In this document: positions 41,975 to 52,444 of the stretch, one piece after another
How the letters are laid out: the number at the start of each line of letters is the position of its first letter
Position numbering within the stretch: position 1 is the first letter of the stretch
Assembly: GCF_026810505.1 (NCBI RefSeq)
Contig: NZ_CP101750.1
Span: 1,579,448-1,643,447, forward strand
Direction: 5' to 3'
Length of the DNA stretch: 64,000 bases
Origin: Streptomyces sp. Je 1-369
GTDB lineage: Bacteria; Actinomycetota; Actinomycetes; Streptomycetales; Streptomycetaceae
Position numbers and translations under genes: made by a program
The notes under the pieces: generated by a model
Databases searched by the model: none
What the model saw: the letters and a program-made list of their open reading frames with translations, nothing else
Told to the model about the DNA's origin: nothing

Positions 41975-43698
41975 TGCCCCTCCAGGTATTTCTTGCGGTT
42001 CTGGTTCTGTTCCTCGTTCGTCTCGGCGAAGAGCGTCTTGTCGTCGCTGACGGAGACGAAGTAGTACCAGTTGCCCTTGGCGGGGTGCAGTGCCGAATTC
42101 AGCGCCACCTCGCCCGGGTTTCCGATCGGTCCGGGCGGGAGGCCCTTGATCTTGTAAGTGTTGTACGGGTCGTTGAGCTTGCGGAGCTCGTCGACCGAGC
42201 CCGTCGCCAACTCGGACTTGCCGCGCAGGTAGTTGACCGTCGAGTCGAAGTCCAACAGGCCGTACGTTTCGGTGTTGTTGGGCTTGAGACGGTTGTAGAC
42301 GACCGTGGCGACCTTCTCGAAGTCGTGCTTGTACTTGCCTTCGGCCTGGACCAGGCTCGCCACGGTGAGAACCTGGAGCGGATCCTTCAGGTTCAGTTCC
42401 GCGGCCTTCGACTTCAGGTCGAGCTCGTCGTACTTCTCCGTCGCATGGGCGACCATGTTCTTGAGGACGTCCGCGGGCTTCTGTCCCTTGGCCACCGGAT
42501 AGCTGGAGGGATAGAGGAATCCTTCCAGCGGGTCCTTGATGTCCTTGTTCGTATTCGCCCAGTCGGGAAGTCCGAGACTGCGCCAATCCTTCTTGGCGAC
42601 GTTCTCCGTGGTGCCCTTGGGGACGTCGAGGCGATCGTCGATCTGCGTGTAGACCCAGACGTTCCGCTTGCCCTCGGGAATGATGAGGTTTCTGCGGCTC
42701 TTCGGGCTGAGCATCAGCGCGACGGCGCTCTTGGCGGACATCTGCTTCTTGAGCGTGTAGACGCCCGACTGGATGGACTGCCCGTCCGGGTGCTTCTTCT
42801 GGGCGGAGACGAACGCGTCGACGCTCTTGACGACGCCCGCCGCCTTGAGCTTCTGGCCGATCGCGTAGCCACCGGAGTCCTTGGGGATCTCGACGACGGC
42901 CGTCCCCGAGCCCTCGCCCGCGAAGTCCGGCGCCGTACCGAAACGGTCCTGGTAGAACTGGTAGCCGAAGTAGCCGACGCCGCCGAGGCCACCCGCGAAG
43001 ACGAGGGTGACGACCAGACAGGCGCATCCGCTGCGGCGCTTCTTGGGCTTCTTTCCGCCACGCCCGCGCCGGTCGCCCCGGCGGCCGGGCGCGTCGTCGT
43101 CGGCGTCGTCGTCCCCGCCACCGGCGAAGAACGCGTGCTCCCCCTGGTCGGGCCCCGGGTCCCAGTCGGCCTGCGACTCCGGCTCGGCCTCGGCGGGCGC
43201 GGGACGGCGTTGGCCGGGCGGCTCCGGCGGAGCGTAGGCGTCGGGCGTGGAGTAGTAGTCGTGGCTCTCCGAGCCGTACCCGGGCTGCTGGCCGCCGTAC
43301 GGATCCATGGGGTCGCCGCCGTACGGGACCTGGCCCTGCCCGTTGGTGTCCCAGCCGCCGTTCGAGTGGCCCTGGCCGGGACCGCCGTTGTACCCCTGAT
43401 CAGGGTTTCCGTTGTAGCCGTACGCGGCCCCGCCGTCGTACTGCTGCTGAGCGTCGTACTGCTGCTGGCCATAGGCCTGCTGCTGCCCGGTGCTCCACTC
43501 CCCGCCGTACTGCTGGGACTGGTGCGACTCCTGGTTCGGCTGCTGATGCTGGTGCGGCTGCTGCGGGTGGTACTGCCCCTGGCCGCCGTAGGTGGACGTG
43601 CCGCCCGCGGGCTGCTGTCCTCCCCATCCGCTGTCCCCGTACAACGGGTCCTCCGGATGCCACGGTTCGGAGCCTGGGCCCCGGCCATACTCAGTCAT
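41971..43698 (-). CDS. mltG: Endolytic murein transglycosylase MltG with Gln/Tyr/Gly-rich cytoplasmic tail
   Basis: 575 residues. The first 190 are low-complexity, rich in Gln, Gly, Tyr, Asn, His and Pro. An acidic-basic linker and one membrane helix (about 228-250, CACLVVTLVFAGGLGGVGYFGY) follow, then a YceG-like domain with LysM-like part and catalytic core: LEGFLYPSSYPV and ASLVQAEGKYKHDFEKVATVVYNRL, the Glu of which is catalytic. It cuts nascent glycan strands at the membrane. ATG at 43698. The tail is much longer than in Gram-negative MltG. It lies between ruvX and aroE as in other actinobacteria. Confidence 0.93.
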   Translation of the reverse strand: MTEYGRGPGSEPWHPEDPLYGDSGWGGQQPAGGTSTYGGQGQYHPQQPHQHQQPNQESHQSQQYGGEWSTGQQQAYGQQQYDAQQQYDGGAAYGYNGNPDQGYNGGPGQGHSNGGWDTNGQGQVPYGGDPMDPYGGQQPGYGSESHDYYSTPDAYAPPEPPGQRRPAPAEAEPESQADWDPGPDQGEHAFFAGGGDDDADDDAPGRRGDRRGRGGKKPKKRRSGCACLVVTLVFAGGLGGVGYFGYQFYQDRFGTAPDFAGEGSGTAVVEIPKDSGGYAIGQKLKAAGVVKSVDAFVSAQKKHPDGQSIQSGVYTLKKQMSAKSAVALMLSPKSRRNLIIPEGKRNVWVYTQIDDRLDVPKGTTENVAKKDWRSLGLPDWANTNKDIKDPLEGFLYPSSYPVAKGQKPADVLKNMVAHATEKYDELDLKSKAAELNLKDPLQVLTVASLVQAEGKYKHDFEKVATVVYNRLKPNNTETYGLLDFDSTVNYLRGKSELATGSVDELRKLNDPYNTYKIKGLPPGPIGNPGEVALNSALHPAKGNWYYFVSVSDDKTLFAETNEEQNQNRKKYLEGQ

Positions 43699-43822
43699 CG
43701 ATCCCCTACATGCCGCGAGGCGGGGCCGCCGTCGGGATGGCCGGGCAACCGTTCCGCCTCTTGATGCTGTGCGGCAGCTGTTCGAACACCGCCGCATCGC
43801 GCGGAACGTTACCGTATCGCGA

Positions 43823-44308
43823 TCAGATGACCACTTCGACGCCCTCGCCGGGAGCTTTACCTGACGCCCGTTCGGACTCCAGCGCCTGCTGAAGGATGAT
43901 CACGGCCGCGGCCTGATCGATGACGGACCTGCCCTTTTTGGACTTCACGCCGGAGGCGCGCAGGCCCTGACTGGCCGTCACTGTGGTCATCCTCTCGTCC
44001 ACGAGCCTCACCGAAACGGGGGCGACCATGCGGGCGAGCTCCTGGGTGAACGCGCGGACCTTGGCGGCCGCCGGACCCTCGCCCCCGTTGAGGGAGCGAG
44101 GGAGGCCGACGACGATCTCGATCGGCTCGTACTCGTCGGCGAGCTGCTTCAGCCGGCGCCGCGCCGCCGGGACGTCGCGTCCCGGCACCGTCTCCACCGG
44201 CGTGGCCAGGATCCCGTCGGGGTCGCACGAGGCGACCCCGATCCGGGCGTCGCCGACGTCGACGGCGAGCCGTCGGCCCCGGCGCATGCCCTGTGCAGGC
44301 TCGGTCAT
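43823..44308 (-). CDS. ruvX: Putative pre-16S rRNA nuclease / Holliday junction resolvase-like YqgF
   Basis: 161 residues with the RNase H-like fold of the YqgF family: LAVDVGDARIGVASCDPDG (first Asp), IVVGLPRSLNGGEGPAA, VRLVDERMTTVTA and the final Asp in RSVIDQAAAVIIL. YqgF matures the 5' end of 16S rRNA in E. coli; the name ruvX reflects a Holliday junction link. Its ATG overlaps the alaS stop codon by one base (TGATG). Confidence 0.92.
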   Translation of the reverse strand: MTEPAQGMRRGRRLAVDVGDARIGVASCDPDGILATPVETVPGRDVPAARRRLKQLADEYEPIEIVVGLPRSLNGGEGPAAAKVRAFTQELARMVAPVSVRLVDERMTTVTASQGLRASGVKSKKGRSVIDQAAAVIILQQALESERASGKAPGEGVEVVI

Positions 44309-46977
44309 CAGGCCGTCTCGGTGACGAGGCGCTCGACGGCGGCGATGGCCTCGGGCACCGCGGCCGCGTTCTGGCCGCCGCCCTGGGCGACGTCCGGCTT
44401 GCCGCCGCCACCGCCGCCGAGGGTCTTGGCGGCCGTGCGGACCAAATCGCCGGCCTTGAGGCCGCGCTCACGGGCCGCCTCGTTGGTGGCGATGACCGTC
44501 AGCGGGCGGCCGTTGGCCGTGGTGAACAGGGCCACGACGGCCGCGCGGTCACCCTGGATGCGGCCGCGCACGTCGAGGACCAGCCTGCGCAGGTCGTCGG
44601 CGCCCGTGCCGTCCGGCACCTGACCGGTGACGAGGGCGACACCCCGTACGTCCTTGGCGGACTCGACGAGACCGGCGGCGGCCTGGAGGACCTTCTCCGC
44701 GCGGAACTTCTCGATCTCCTTCTCGGCGTCCTTCAGCTTGGCGAGCATGCCGGAGATCTTCTCGGGGAGCTCCTCGGGACGGCCCTTGACCAGCTCCTGG
44801 AGCTGGGCGACGACCGTGTGCTCCTTGGCGAGGAAGTTGTACGCGTCCACGCCGACCAGCGCCTCGATGCGGCGCACACCGGAGCCGATGGAGGACTCGC
44901 CGAGCAGCTTCACCAGTCCCAGCTGGGCAGTGTTGTGCACGTGCGTGCCGCCGCAGAGCTCCTTGGAGAAGTCGCCGATGGTGACGACGCGCACGCGCTC
45001 GCCGTACTTCTCACCGAACTCGGCGATGGCGCCCTGCTTCTTGGCGTCGTCGATCGACATGACCTCGGCCTGCACGTCCAGTTCCCTGGAGAGCACCGAG
45101 TTGATCTTCTGCTCCACGTCCGTCATCACGGCCGTGGGCACGGCGGACGGCGAACCGAAGTCGAAGCGGAAGCGGCCGGGCTGGTTCTCGGAACCGGCCT
45201 GGGCGGCCGTCGGGCCGAGCGCGTCGCGCAGCGCCTGGTGCGTGAGGTGCGTGGCGGAGTGGGCGCGGGCGATGGCCCGGCGGCGGTGCGAGTCGATCGA
45301 GGCCCAGACCGGGGCGCCGACGGTGATCTCGCCGACCTGGACGACACCCTTGTGGACGTGCACGCCGGGCACCGGCTTCTGCACGTCGCGGATCTCGACG
45401 ACGGCGCCGCTGTCCACGCGGATGCGGCCGGTGTCGCCGATCTGACCGCCGCCCTCGGCGTAGAACGGGGTGCGGTCGAGGACGATCTCGACCTCGTCGC
45501 CCTCGGTGGCGGCGGGCGACGAGACGCCGTTGACCAGCAGGCCGACGATCCGGGCCTCGTTCTCCGTGAGGGAGTAGCCGGTGAAGTCGGTGGCGCCGGA
45601 GGCGTCGGCGATCTCGCGGTAGGCGTGCAGGTCGGCGTGGCCGGTCTTCTTGGCCCTGGCATCGGCCTTGGCGCGGTCCCGCTGCTCCTTCATCAGGCGG
45701 CGGAAGCCGTCCTCATCCACGGAGAGGCCCTGCTCGGCGGCCATTTCGAGGGTGAGGTCGATGGGGAAGCCCCACGTGTCGTGCAGCAGGAACGCCTTGT
45801 CGCCGGAGAGGACCTGGCCGTCCGCGGCCTTGGTCTCGGTGACGGCGGTGTCGAGGATGTTCGTGCCGCCCTTGAGGGCCTTGAGGAAAGCGGCCTCTTC
45901 GGCGAGGGCGACGGTCTCGATGCGCTTGCGGTCGGTGATGAGCTCCGGGTACTGCTGCCCCATCGTGTCGATGACGACGTCGACGAGGTCCTTGACGACC
46001 TGACCGGTGGCGCCCATCAGGCGCATGTTGCGGATGGCGCGGCGCATGATGCGGCGCAGCACGTACCCGCGGCCCTCGTTGCCGGGGGTGACGCCGTCGC
46101 CGATGAGCATCGTCGACGTACGGATGTGGTCGGCGACGACGCGCAGGGAGACGTCCGAGCCGCGCTCAGCGCCGTAGCGCACGCCGGTCAGCTCGGTGGC
46201 CTTGTCCATGACGACGCGGAGGGTGTCCGTCTCGTACATGTTCTGTACGCCCTGGAGGATCATCGCGAGGCGCTCGAGGCCGAGGCCGGTGTCGATGTTC
46301 TTCGACGGCAGCTCGCCGAGGATCGGGAAGTCCTCCTTGCCGTCGCCCGCACCGCGCTCGAACTGCATGAAGACCAGGTTCCAGATCTCCACGTAGCGCT
46401 CGTCGTTGACGGCGGGGCCGCCCTCTTCGCCGAACTCGGGGCCGCGGTCGTAGTTGATCTCGGAGCACGGGCCGCAGGGTCCGGGGACGCCCATGGACCA
46501 GAAGTTGTCCTTCTTGCCCAGGCGCTGGATGCGCTCGGCCGGGACGCCGACCTTCTCGCGCCAGATCTGCTCGGCCTCGTCGTCGTCGAGGTAGACCGTG
46601 ATCCACAGGCGCTCGGGGTCGAGGCCGAAGCCGCCCTTGTCGACCGGGCTGGTCAGCAGCTCCCAGGAAAGCGTGATGGCGCCTTCCTTGAAGTAGTCGC
46701 CGAAGGAGAAGTTGCCGCACATCTGGAAGAAGGTGCCGTGGCGCGTGGTCTTGCCGACCTCTTCGATGTCGGGCGTGCGCACGCACTTCTGCACGCTGGT
46801 GACGCGCGGAGCGGGCGGCTTGACCTCACCCAGGAAGTAGGGCTTGAACGGCACCATGCCGGCGGGGACGAGCAGCAGAGTCGGGTCGTCCGCGATGAGC
46901 GACGCCGAAGGGACGACGGTGTGCCCGCGCTCCTCGAAGAAGCTCAGCCAGCGGCGGCGGATTTCAGCCGACTCCAT
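44308..46977 (-). CDS. alaS: Alanyl-tRNA synthetase
   Basis: 889 residues. The class II core includes [22 protein letters not shown] and [14 protein letters not shown]. The editing domain has [12 protein letters not shown] and the zinc-binding [13 protein letters not shown], and the C-Ala domain ends the protein. It charges tRNA-Ala. It overlaps the upstream small gene and the downstream ruvX by one base each, so the chain is translated together. Confidence 0.98.
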   Translation of the reverse strand: MESAEIRRRWLSFFEERGHTVVPSASLIADDPTLLLVPAGMVPFKPYFLGEVKPPAPRVTSVQKCVRTPDIEEVGKTTRHGTFFQMCGNFSFGDYFKEGAITLSWELLTSPVDKGGFGLDPERLWITVYLDDDEAEQIWREKVGVPAERIQRLGKKDNFWSMGVPGPCGPCSEINYDRGPEFGEEGGPAVNDERYVEIWNLVFMQFERGAGDGKEDFPILGELPSKNIDTGLGLERLAMILQGVQNMYETDTLRVVMDKATELTGVRYGAERGSDVSLRVVADHIRTSTMLIGDGVTPGNEGRGYVLRRIMRRAIRNMRLMGATGQVVKDLVDVVIDTMGQQYPELITDRKRIETVALAEEAAFLKALKGGTNILDTAVTETKAADGQVLSGDKAFLLHDTWGFPIDLTLEMAAEQGLSVDEDGFRRLMKEQRDRAKADARAKKTGHADLHAYREIADASGATDFTGYSLTENEARIVGLLVNGVSSPAATEGDEVEIVLDRTPFYAEGGGQIGDTGRIRVDSGAVVEIRDVQKPVPGVHVHKGVVQVGEITVGAPVWASIDSHRRRAIARAHSATHLTHQALRDALGPTAAQAGSENQPGRFRFDFGSPSAVPTAVMTDVEQKINSVLSRELDVQAEVMSIDDAKKQGAIAEFGEKYGERVRVVTIGDFSKELCGGTHVHNTAQLGLVKLLGESSIGSGVRRIEALVGVDAYNFLAKEHTVVAQLQELVKGRPEELPEKISGMLAKLKDAEKEIEKFRAEKVLQAAAGLVESAKDVRGVALVTGQVPDGTGADDLRRLVLDVRGRIQGDRAAVVALFTTANGRPLTVIATNEAARERGLKAGDLVRTAAKTLGGGGGGKPDVAQGGGQNAAAVPEAIAAVERLVTETA

Positions 46978-47309
46978 CAGTGGTCCTCATTCCGGTTGTA
47001 CTGCGTCTTCATGTCGTTCTTGTAGCTGCTGTGGCTCTCGATGACCGCGAAGCGGCGCGGCGGGGCCAGTTCGGCGTCGGGATCGTTCCGCAGGCCCAGC
47101 GCCTCGCCCAGTTCGGCCTCGCGCTCGACCATGCCGTCACGGATGTCGAGTGCGAAGTCCTTCAGGCGGTGCCCCGTCTCGATCGCCTTGTTCGCCGCCT
47201 GCGCGGCGAGGCTCTCGGGGGTCAGCTGCTTGAGCTTGCGGTTGACCTTGGTGGTGGCCCATACGCCGGCGGCTGCGCCCGCGGTGAACCAGAACGTACG
47301 GCGGAACAT
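46977..47309 (-). CDS. Small membrane-associated protein (DUF6167-like), function unknown
   Basis: 110 residues. A short hydrophobic N-terminus ([20 protein letters not shown]) is followed by a charged helical part with [13 protein letters not shown]. It is kept in front of alaS in Streptomyces as far as I recall. The one-base overlap with alaS implies coupling. No function is known. Confidence 0.8.
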   Translation of the reverse strand: MFRRTFWFTAGAAAGVWATTKVNRKLKQLTPESLAAQAANKAIETGHRLKDFALDIRDGMVEREAELGEALGLRNDPDAELAPPRRFAVIESHSSYKNDMKTQYNRNEDH

Positions 47310-47316
47310 CGCTGCG

Positions 47317-47775
47317 TCAGTCCCTCTTGGTCCGGTTGGCCCGCTTGGTCCGCCGCGCGGAGGGGACGGTGCGCCCCACGATCACCGTACGACGGGACGG
47401 CTTGGCGGGCATGTCCTTTGTTTCGGGGGCGGCCTTGCGGCTGATGGCCCTGCGCACGCCGTAGCCGAACGCGGCGACCTTGACCAGCGGGCCGCCGAAC
47501 GTCGAGGCGACCGTCGTGGAGAGCGCCGACGCGTTCGACGTGACCTCCTGGACGTCGGAGGCGATGGCGTCGACCCGGTCGATCTGCGTCTGCGCGGTGC
47601 GCACCGCGGTGGAGGCGTCGGCCAGGAGGGGGACCGCCTGCTCGGTCACGTCCGCGACGAGCTTGGTGGTCGCCCTGAGCGTCTGGGCCAGCCTCGCCAG
47701 TGCCACCGCGAGGAAGGAGACCAGGATCGCCCAGAAGACAGCCACCAGAATCCCGGCAACCTCTCCACCGGACAC
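47317..47775 (-). CDS. DUF948 domain protein
   Basis: 152 residues. One N-terminal membrane helix (EVAGILVAVFWAILVSFLAVALARL) is followed by a heptad-like amphipathic helix (TLRATTKLVADVTEQAVPLLADASTAVRTAQTQIDRVDAIASDV) typical of DUF948 proteins, and a basic C-terminus rich in Arg/Lys. Probably a membrane-bound structural protein. GTG start; it is the first gene of the alaS operon and is divergent from the STAND ATPase gene. Confidence 0.85.
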   Translation of the reverse strand: MSGGEVAGILVAVFWAILVSFLAVALARLAQTLRATTKLVADVTEQAVPLLADASTAVRTAQTQIDRVDAIASDVQEVTSNASALSTTVASTFGGPLVKVAAFGYGVRRAISRKAAPETKDMPAKPSRRTVIVGRTVPSARRTKRANRTKRD

Positions 47776-47860
47776 TTGGCACCGCTCCCTGGATCTCGTC
47801 CCTGAACTTCGTCCCTGAACATCGAAAAGTCGTCCCCCGACCCTATCGCGCCGGGGGCGT

Positions 47861-47944
47861 CGCTCCGTACCGCATTCGTCCGCGTGCTGCCAGGAGTTGT
47901 CCGAAGTGTTTGTACGGAACGAGTATGACTGAGTACGCTCCGTA
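47861..47944. promoter_or_regulatory. Promoter and 9-bp motifs between DUF948 and the STAND ATPase gene
   Basis: TTGTAC (47910-47915) and TACGCT (47934-47939) are 18 bases apart and would start transcription near 47946, almost on the ATG at 47949, so the mRNA is probably leaderless; no ribosome binding site is seen. The motif CGCTCCGTA occurs at 47861-47869 and 47936-47944. Its near-complement TACGGAACG is at 47913-47921, making an inverted repeat with a 14-base spacer over the promoter. Confidence 0.5.
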
Positions 47945-47948
47945 GCTT

Positions 47949-50081
47949 ATGCGACCTTCTCCGCCCGGCAATCTTCCCCTGGAACTGAACGCCTTCGTCG
48001 GGCGGGACACCGAACTCGCCGAGCTCGCCACGGCTTTGGAGGCGGGGCGGCTGGTCACGGTGACGGGGGTCGGCGGCGTCGGAAAGTCGCGGCTCGCCGT
48101 GCGGGCGGCGGGGCGGAGCGGACTGCGCGACGGCGCCTGGCTCGTGGACCTCACGGCGCTGCGGGACGCCGAGCTGCTCGAGCACGCGGTCGTGGACGCC
48201 CTGGGCCTGACGGACCATACGAAGCGGCCGCCGCGCCAGGTGCTGCTCGGGCACCTCGCCGAGCGGGAACTGCTCCTGGTCGTCGACGGTTTCGAGCTCC
48301 TTGTCGACGCCTGCGCCTCGCTGGTACGCGACCTCCTCGTGCACTCCCCCGGCCTGCGGGTGCTGGCGGTGGGGCGCAGGCCGCTGGAGATCGAGGGTGA
48401 GCGGCTCCTTCCGCTCGCACCGATGCCGGGCCCGGACGCGGCCGCGCTCTTCACGGACCGGGCGGTGGCGGGACTGCCCGGCTTCGTCCTCGACGACGGC
48501 AACCGTACGGACGTCATGGAGCTGTGCCGCCGTCTCGACGGCATCCCGCTCGCGGTGGAGCTGGCCGCGGGGCGGCTGCGGGCGCTGTCGCCCGCGCAGC
48601 TGCTCGCCCGGCTCGACGACCGGTTCCGGCTCCTGACGGGCGTACGACGTGACGCGCTGCCCCGGCATCAGACGCTGCGTACGGCGATCGGCTGGAGCCA
48701 CGAGCTGTGCGCGCCGCGGGAGCGGCTGCTGTGGTCGCGCCTGTCGGTGTTCGCCGGGCAGTTCGACCTGGAGGCCGCCGAGTACATCTGCGCCGGGGAC
48801 GGGCTGCCCGCCGACGACGTGCTCGACGTGCTGGAGGAGCTGCTCGCCCAGTCCGTCGTGAACCGTGAGGACGGCCCGTCGGGCGTGCGCTACCGCATGC
48901 TCGACACGGTCAGGGCGTACGGCGCCGACTGGCTGGAGGCGGCGGGTGAGAGCGGCCGGATGCGGCGCAGGCACCGCGACTGGTACATGGGGCTCGCCAC
49001 CTGGTGCGAGCTGGACTGGTTCTCGCCGCGCCAGCCGGAGGTCGCCGCCCTGGTCGACCTCGAACTGCCCAATCTGCGTGCCGCGCTGGAGTTCTGTCTG
49101 ACCGAGGGCGACCAGGCGCACCTGGGGCAGTACCTCGCCGGCACGCTCTGGTTCTACTGGGCGGGCTGCGGCCGTCTCGCGGAGGGCAGGCACTGGCTCG
49201 ACCGGGCCCTGGAGCTCGACGGCGGGCACGACGACTCACGCCTCAAGGCGCTGTGGGTGCTCGGCTATGTGGCGGTGCTGCAGGGCGACACGGTCGCCGC
49301 GCTCGCCGCGCTGCACGAGTGCCGTGACGGCGCGGAGCGCACGGACAGCGCGCTCGCGGCGGCGTACGCGGAGCACCGCATCGGCTGTCTGGCCCTGGTC
49401 ACGGACGACCTGCCGCGCGCGGAAACGCTGCTGCGGTCGGCGCTGGAGCGGTACCGGGAGATCGGCGAGCTCAACAGCAACGTCCTCATGGGGCAGACCG
49501 AGCTCGCCATGGCACTGGCCTTCCGGGGGGAGCTCGCGGTCGCGGTGGAGCTCTGCGAGGAGGTGCGCCGGGTCTGCGACGACCACGGTGAGCGCTGGAC
49601 CCTCGCGTACGCCCTCTATGTACTCGGGTTCGCGGCGTGGACCCGCGGCGAGGCGGGGACGGCGCGGGAGCTGCTCACCGAGGCGCTCCGCCTCGACCAC
49701 CGCTTCCACGACCTGCTCGGCACGGTCCTCTCCATCGAGCTGATCGCGCTGTTCACCGCGGCGGAGGGCGACCCGGCGGAGGCGGCGGTGCTGCAGGGCG
49801 CCGCGGCGGGCATCTGGCCCTCGGTGGGGCTGCCGCTGTTCGGCTCGGCGCACTTCGGCAGGCCGCATCTGATGTGCGAGCGGCAGGCCCGCGAGGCGCT
49901 CGGCGACGTGCGGTACGAGGAGTGCGTGCGGGCGGGTGCGGGGCTCGGCCTGGACGCGGCGGTCACCCGGGCGCTGGGCAGCGGCCCCGGAAACGAGCGA
50001 ACCCGCCGCCTGCCCCGCCAGGAAGGGCGGGGAGGCGACGGGCTGCAGCAGGGTGAGCTACGTCCGGGTCAGCGGGCGTAG
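47949..50081 (+). CDS. STAND-type ATPase (NB-ARC-like) with TPR-like repeats, no HTH
   Basis: 710 residues. [11 protein letters not shown] begins the NTPase, Walker A is GVGGVGKS at 40-47, and [15 protein letters not shown] is the Walker B region. [19 protein letters not shown] is the winged-helix/arm motif of the LuxR-LAL/AfsR-like group. From about residue 340 helical TPR-like repeats run to the end. Relatives usually finish with a LuxR-type HTH. Here the end is a basic low-complexity stretch ([15 protein letters not shown]), so the DNA-binding output domain is missing. The 3' end overlaps rpsD by 13 bases in convergent orientation. Ligand and role unknown. Confidence 0.85.
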   Translation: MRPSPPGNLPLELNAFVGRDTELAELATALEAGRLVTVTGVGGVGKSRLAVRAAGRSGLRDGAWLVDLTALRDAELLEHAVVDALGLTDHTKRPPRQVLLGHLAERELLLVVDGFELLVDACASLVRDLLVHSPGLRVLAVGRRPLEIEGERLLPLAPMPGPDAAALFTDRAVAGLPGFVLDDGNRTDVMELCRRLDGIPLAVELAAGRLRALSPAQLLARLDDRFRLLTGVRRDALPRHQTLRTAIGWSHELCAPRERLLWSRLSVFAGQFDLEAAEYICAGDGLPADDVLDVLEELLAQSVVNREDGPSGVRYRMLDTVRAYGADWLEAAGESGRMRRRHRDWYMGLATWCELDWFSPRQPEVAALVDLELPNLRAALEFCLTEGDQAHLGQYLAGTLWFYWAGCGRLAEGRHWLDRALELDGGHDDSRLKALWVLGYVAVLQGDTVAALAALHECRDGAERTDSALAAAYAEHRIGCLALVTDDLPRAETLLRSALERYREIGELNSNVLMGQTELAMALAFRGELAVAVELCEEVRRVCDDHGERWTLAYALYVLGFAAWTRGEAGTARELLTEALRLDHRFHDLLGTVLSIELIALFTAAEGDPAEAAVLQGAAAGIWPSVGLPLFGSAHFGRPHLMCERQAREALGDVRYEECVRAGAGLGLDAAVTRALGSGPGNERTRRLPRQEGRGGDGLQQGELRPGQRA

Positions 50082-50683
50082 TACTCGACGACGAGCTGCT
50101 CGTCGCAGATCACGGGGATCTCCTTGCGGTTCGGGTCGCGGTCCAGGCGGAAGGCCAGGGCCTTCAGGTTCACCTGGAGGTAGCGCGGGGTCTCACCGTC
50201 GGGGGCGAAACCACCCTCGCGCGCAACCTGGAACAGCGGCTTCTCGCGGCTGCGCTCGCGGACCATCACGACGTCGTCGGGACGGACGCGGAACGACGGC
50301 TTGTCGACCTTGCCGCCGTTGACCTCGATGTGGCCGTGCACGACCATCTGGCGGGCCTGGTAGATCGTGCGGGCGATGCCCGAACGCAGAACCAGGGCGT
50401 CGAGACGACGCTCCAGCTCGATGACCAGGGCCTCACCGGTCTTGAGCTGCGTCTTGGACGCACGCTCGTAGGCACGGACGAGCTGGCGCTCCGAGAGGTC
50501 GTACTGCGCGCGCAGGCGCTGCTTCTCGAGCAGACGGACCTTGTAGTCCGAGTTCTGCTTGCGCCCACGGCCGTGCTCGCCCGGCGGGTAGGGACGGGCC
50601 TCGAAGTACTTGACGGCCTTCGGGGTCAGCGCGATGCCGAGGGCACGCGACTTCTTGACCTTGGGGCGGGACTGGTTCGGCAT
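50069..50683 (-). CDS. rpsD: 30S ribosomal protein S4
   Basis: 204 residues. S4 RNA-binding domain [39 protein letters not shown] at about 90-130 and the conserved VEYYAR end. The N-terminus lacks the zinc-binding Cys set (C-minus type). It nucleates 30S assembly and can act in translational feedback. It is monocistronic and far from the main ribosomal operons, as usual in Streptomyces. Confidence 0.97.
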   Translation of the reverse strand: MPNQSRPKVKKSRALGIALTPKAVKYFEARPYPPGEHGRGRKQNSDYKVRLLEKQRLRAQYDLSERQLVRAYERASKTQLKTGEALVIELERRLDALVLRSGIARTIYQARQMVVHGHIEVNGGKVDKPSFRVRPDDVVMVRERSREKPLFQVAREGGFAPDGETPRYLQVNLKALAFRLDRDPNRKEIPVICDEQLVVEYYAR

Positions 50684-51035
50684 GAACCAACCTCTCTGTT
50701 CATTGTGAAATCGGCTTCACCAGTGGTTAGGGGAGGTCGCATCCGCAGCCTGGGAAACCTCGCGGGCCGTGGGCTCGAAAGCCGTGGGGCCGTGAGGCAG
50801 CCGCTCCCTGGTCTGGGCACTATGTGCAGCACGCGAGTGGCCCACCGACCGGGTCCCGGAGCTCCGGGTGGTGGTGGGCTGCCCGCGACACCTTCGACGG
50901 TGCGCGACGCTCCTGGATCCCCTCGCGCCTCGCGGCGGCGGGGTTCCGGCTGGATGTCCCGTTCTGGTGGTGCCGGTACGAAACCGGCACGGGACGCAGC
51001 ACTGGTGGCAAGTGTACCGGGTGTGGCGGGGTGCC
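50684..51035. other. Intergenic region upstream of rpsD (352 bases)
   Basis: Contains the rarA terminator at its far end and must carry the rpsD promoter and leader. GAGAGG precedes the rpsD ATG. I see no convincing small gene; the open frames here lack start signals. A feedback site for S4 could exist but I cannot point to one. Confidence 0.5.
50970..50990 (-). terminator. Terminator of rarA
   Basis: GTGCCGGT-acgaa-ACCGGCAC (50970-50990), an 8-bp perfect stem about 45 bases after the rarA stop codon. Confidence 0.65.
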
Positions 51036-52397
51036 TCAGCCGTCGGTCTTCTCGCCCTTGAGGCGGGCGCGGACCCGCTCGACCACGTCGGCGTACCGCG
51101 CCTCCGCGCCGTACCTCGTCGGTTGGTAGTACCGCTTGCCCGCGATGGTGTCCGGTGCGTACTGCTGGGTGGCGATGCCGCCGGGGACGTCGTGCGGATA
51201 TACGTACCCCTGGGCGTGGCCGAGCTTGGCGGCGCCCTTGTAGTGCCCGTCGCGCAGGTGGGGCGGGACGGGGCCCGCGAGGCCACCGCGGACGTCGGCC
51301 TGGGCCTGCTGGATCGCGATCGTCGCCGCGTTCGACTTCGGGGCAAGGGCCAGCGCGATCGTGGCGTGGCTGAGGGTGAGCGCGGCCTCCGGGAAGCCGA
51401 TCATAGCGACGGCCTGGGCGGCGGCGACCGCGGTGGGCAGGGCCGTCGGGTCGGCGAGGCCGATGTCCTCGCTGGCGGAGATCATCAGGCGCCGCGCGAT
51501 GAAGCGGGGGTCCTCGCCCGCCTCGATCATGCGGGCCAGATAGTGCAGGGCGGCGTCCACGTCGGAGCCGCGGATGGACTTGATGAGGGCACTCGCCACG
51601 TCGTAGTGCTGGTCGCCGTCGCGGTCGTACTTCACCGCCGCCCGGTCGACCGACTCCTCCAGGGTCTGGAGGGTGATCTCCTCCTCGCCCTTGGCGAGCG
51701 CCGAGCCCGCGCCCGCCTCCAGGGCGGTGAGCACGCGCCGTGCGTCGCCGCCGGCGATCCGCAGCAGATGCTCCTCCGCCTCCTCGGGCAGCTCGACCGC
51801 GCCGGCCAGGCCCCGCTCGTCGATGAGCGCCCGGCGCAGCAGAGCGCGCAGGTCGTCGTCGGTGAGCGGTTCGAGGGTGAGGAGCAGGGAGCGGGACAGG
51901 AGCGGGGAGATGATCGAGAAGTACGGATTCTCGGTGGTCGCCGCGATCAGCGTGACCCAGCGGTTCTCCACGGCGGGCAGCAGGGAGTCCTGCTGCGCCT
52001 TGCTGAAGCGGTGGATCTCGTCGAGGAAGAGGACGGTCTCCTTGCCGTGGCCGCCCATCGCCCGGCGGGCGCCGTCGATCACGGCGCGCACTTCCTTGAC
52101 GCCCGCGGTGATCGCGGAGAGCTCGACGAAGCGCTTGTTGGTGGCCTTGGAGACCACGTACGCCAGAGTCGTCTTGCCGATGCCGGGCGGGCCCCACAGG
52201 AACACCGAGGAGGGTCCGGCCGGTCCTCCGCCGCCTTCGCCGACGAGGCGGCGCAGCGGAGAGCCGGGCTTCAGCAGGTGCTGCTGGCCGACGACCTCGT
52301 CGAGGGTGCGGGGGCGCATCCGGACGGCCAGGGGGCTGCTGGACGGGTCCTTCTCCTGGCGGTCTTCGGCTGCGGCGGTGAACAGATCGGGCTCCAC
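51036..52397 (-). CDS. rarA: Replication-associated recombination protein A (AAA+ ATPase)
   Basis: 453 residues. Walker [19 protein letters not shown] at about 54-71 and Walker [24 protein letters not shown], sensor 1 [10 protein letters not shown], followed by the MgsA C-terminal oligomerisation domain. The family (RarA/MgsA/WRNIP1) acts at stalled replication forks. GTG start. It follows the VKOR gene by 47 bases. Confidence 0.94.
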   Translation of the reverse strand: MEPDLFTAAAEDRQEKDPSSSPLAVRMRPRTLDEVVGQQHLLKPGSPLRRLVGEGGGGPAGPSSVFLWGPPGIGKTTLAYVVSKATNKRFVELSAITAGVKEVRAVIDGARRAMGGHGKETVLFLDEIHRFSKAQQDSLLPAVENRWVTLIAATTENPYFSIISPLLSRSLLLTLEPLTDDDLRALLRRALIDERGLAGAVELPEEAEEHLLRIAGGDARRVLTALEAGAGSALAKGEEEITLQTLEESVDRAAVKYDRDGDQHYDVASALIKSIRGSDVDAALHYLARMIEAGEDPRFIARRLMISASEDIGLADPTALPTAVAAAQAVAMIGFPEAALTLSHATIALALAPKSNAATIAIQQAQADVRGGLAGPVPPHLRDGHYKGAAKLGHAQGYVYPHDVPGGIATQQYAPDTIAGKRYYQPTRYGAEARYADVVERVRARLKGEKTDG

Positions 52398-52444
52398 GTC
52401 AAGAACCCTATGTCACCCCACTGACAATCCTTCCGGGCAGCCGG

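Noticed and set aside
50820..51011. Small gene upstream of rpsD
   Set aside because: The 63-codon frame has no start signal or recognisable features and overlaps the rarA terminator.
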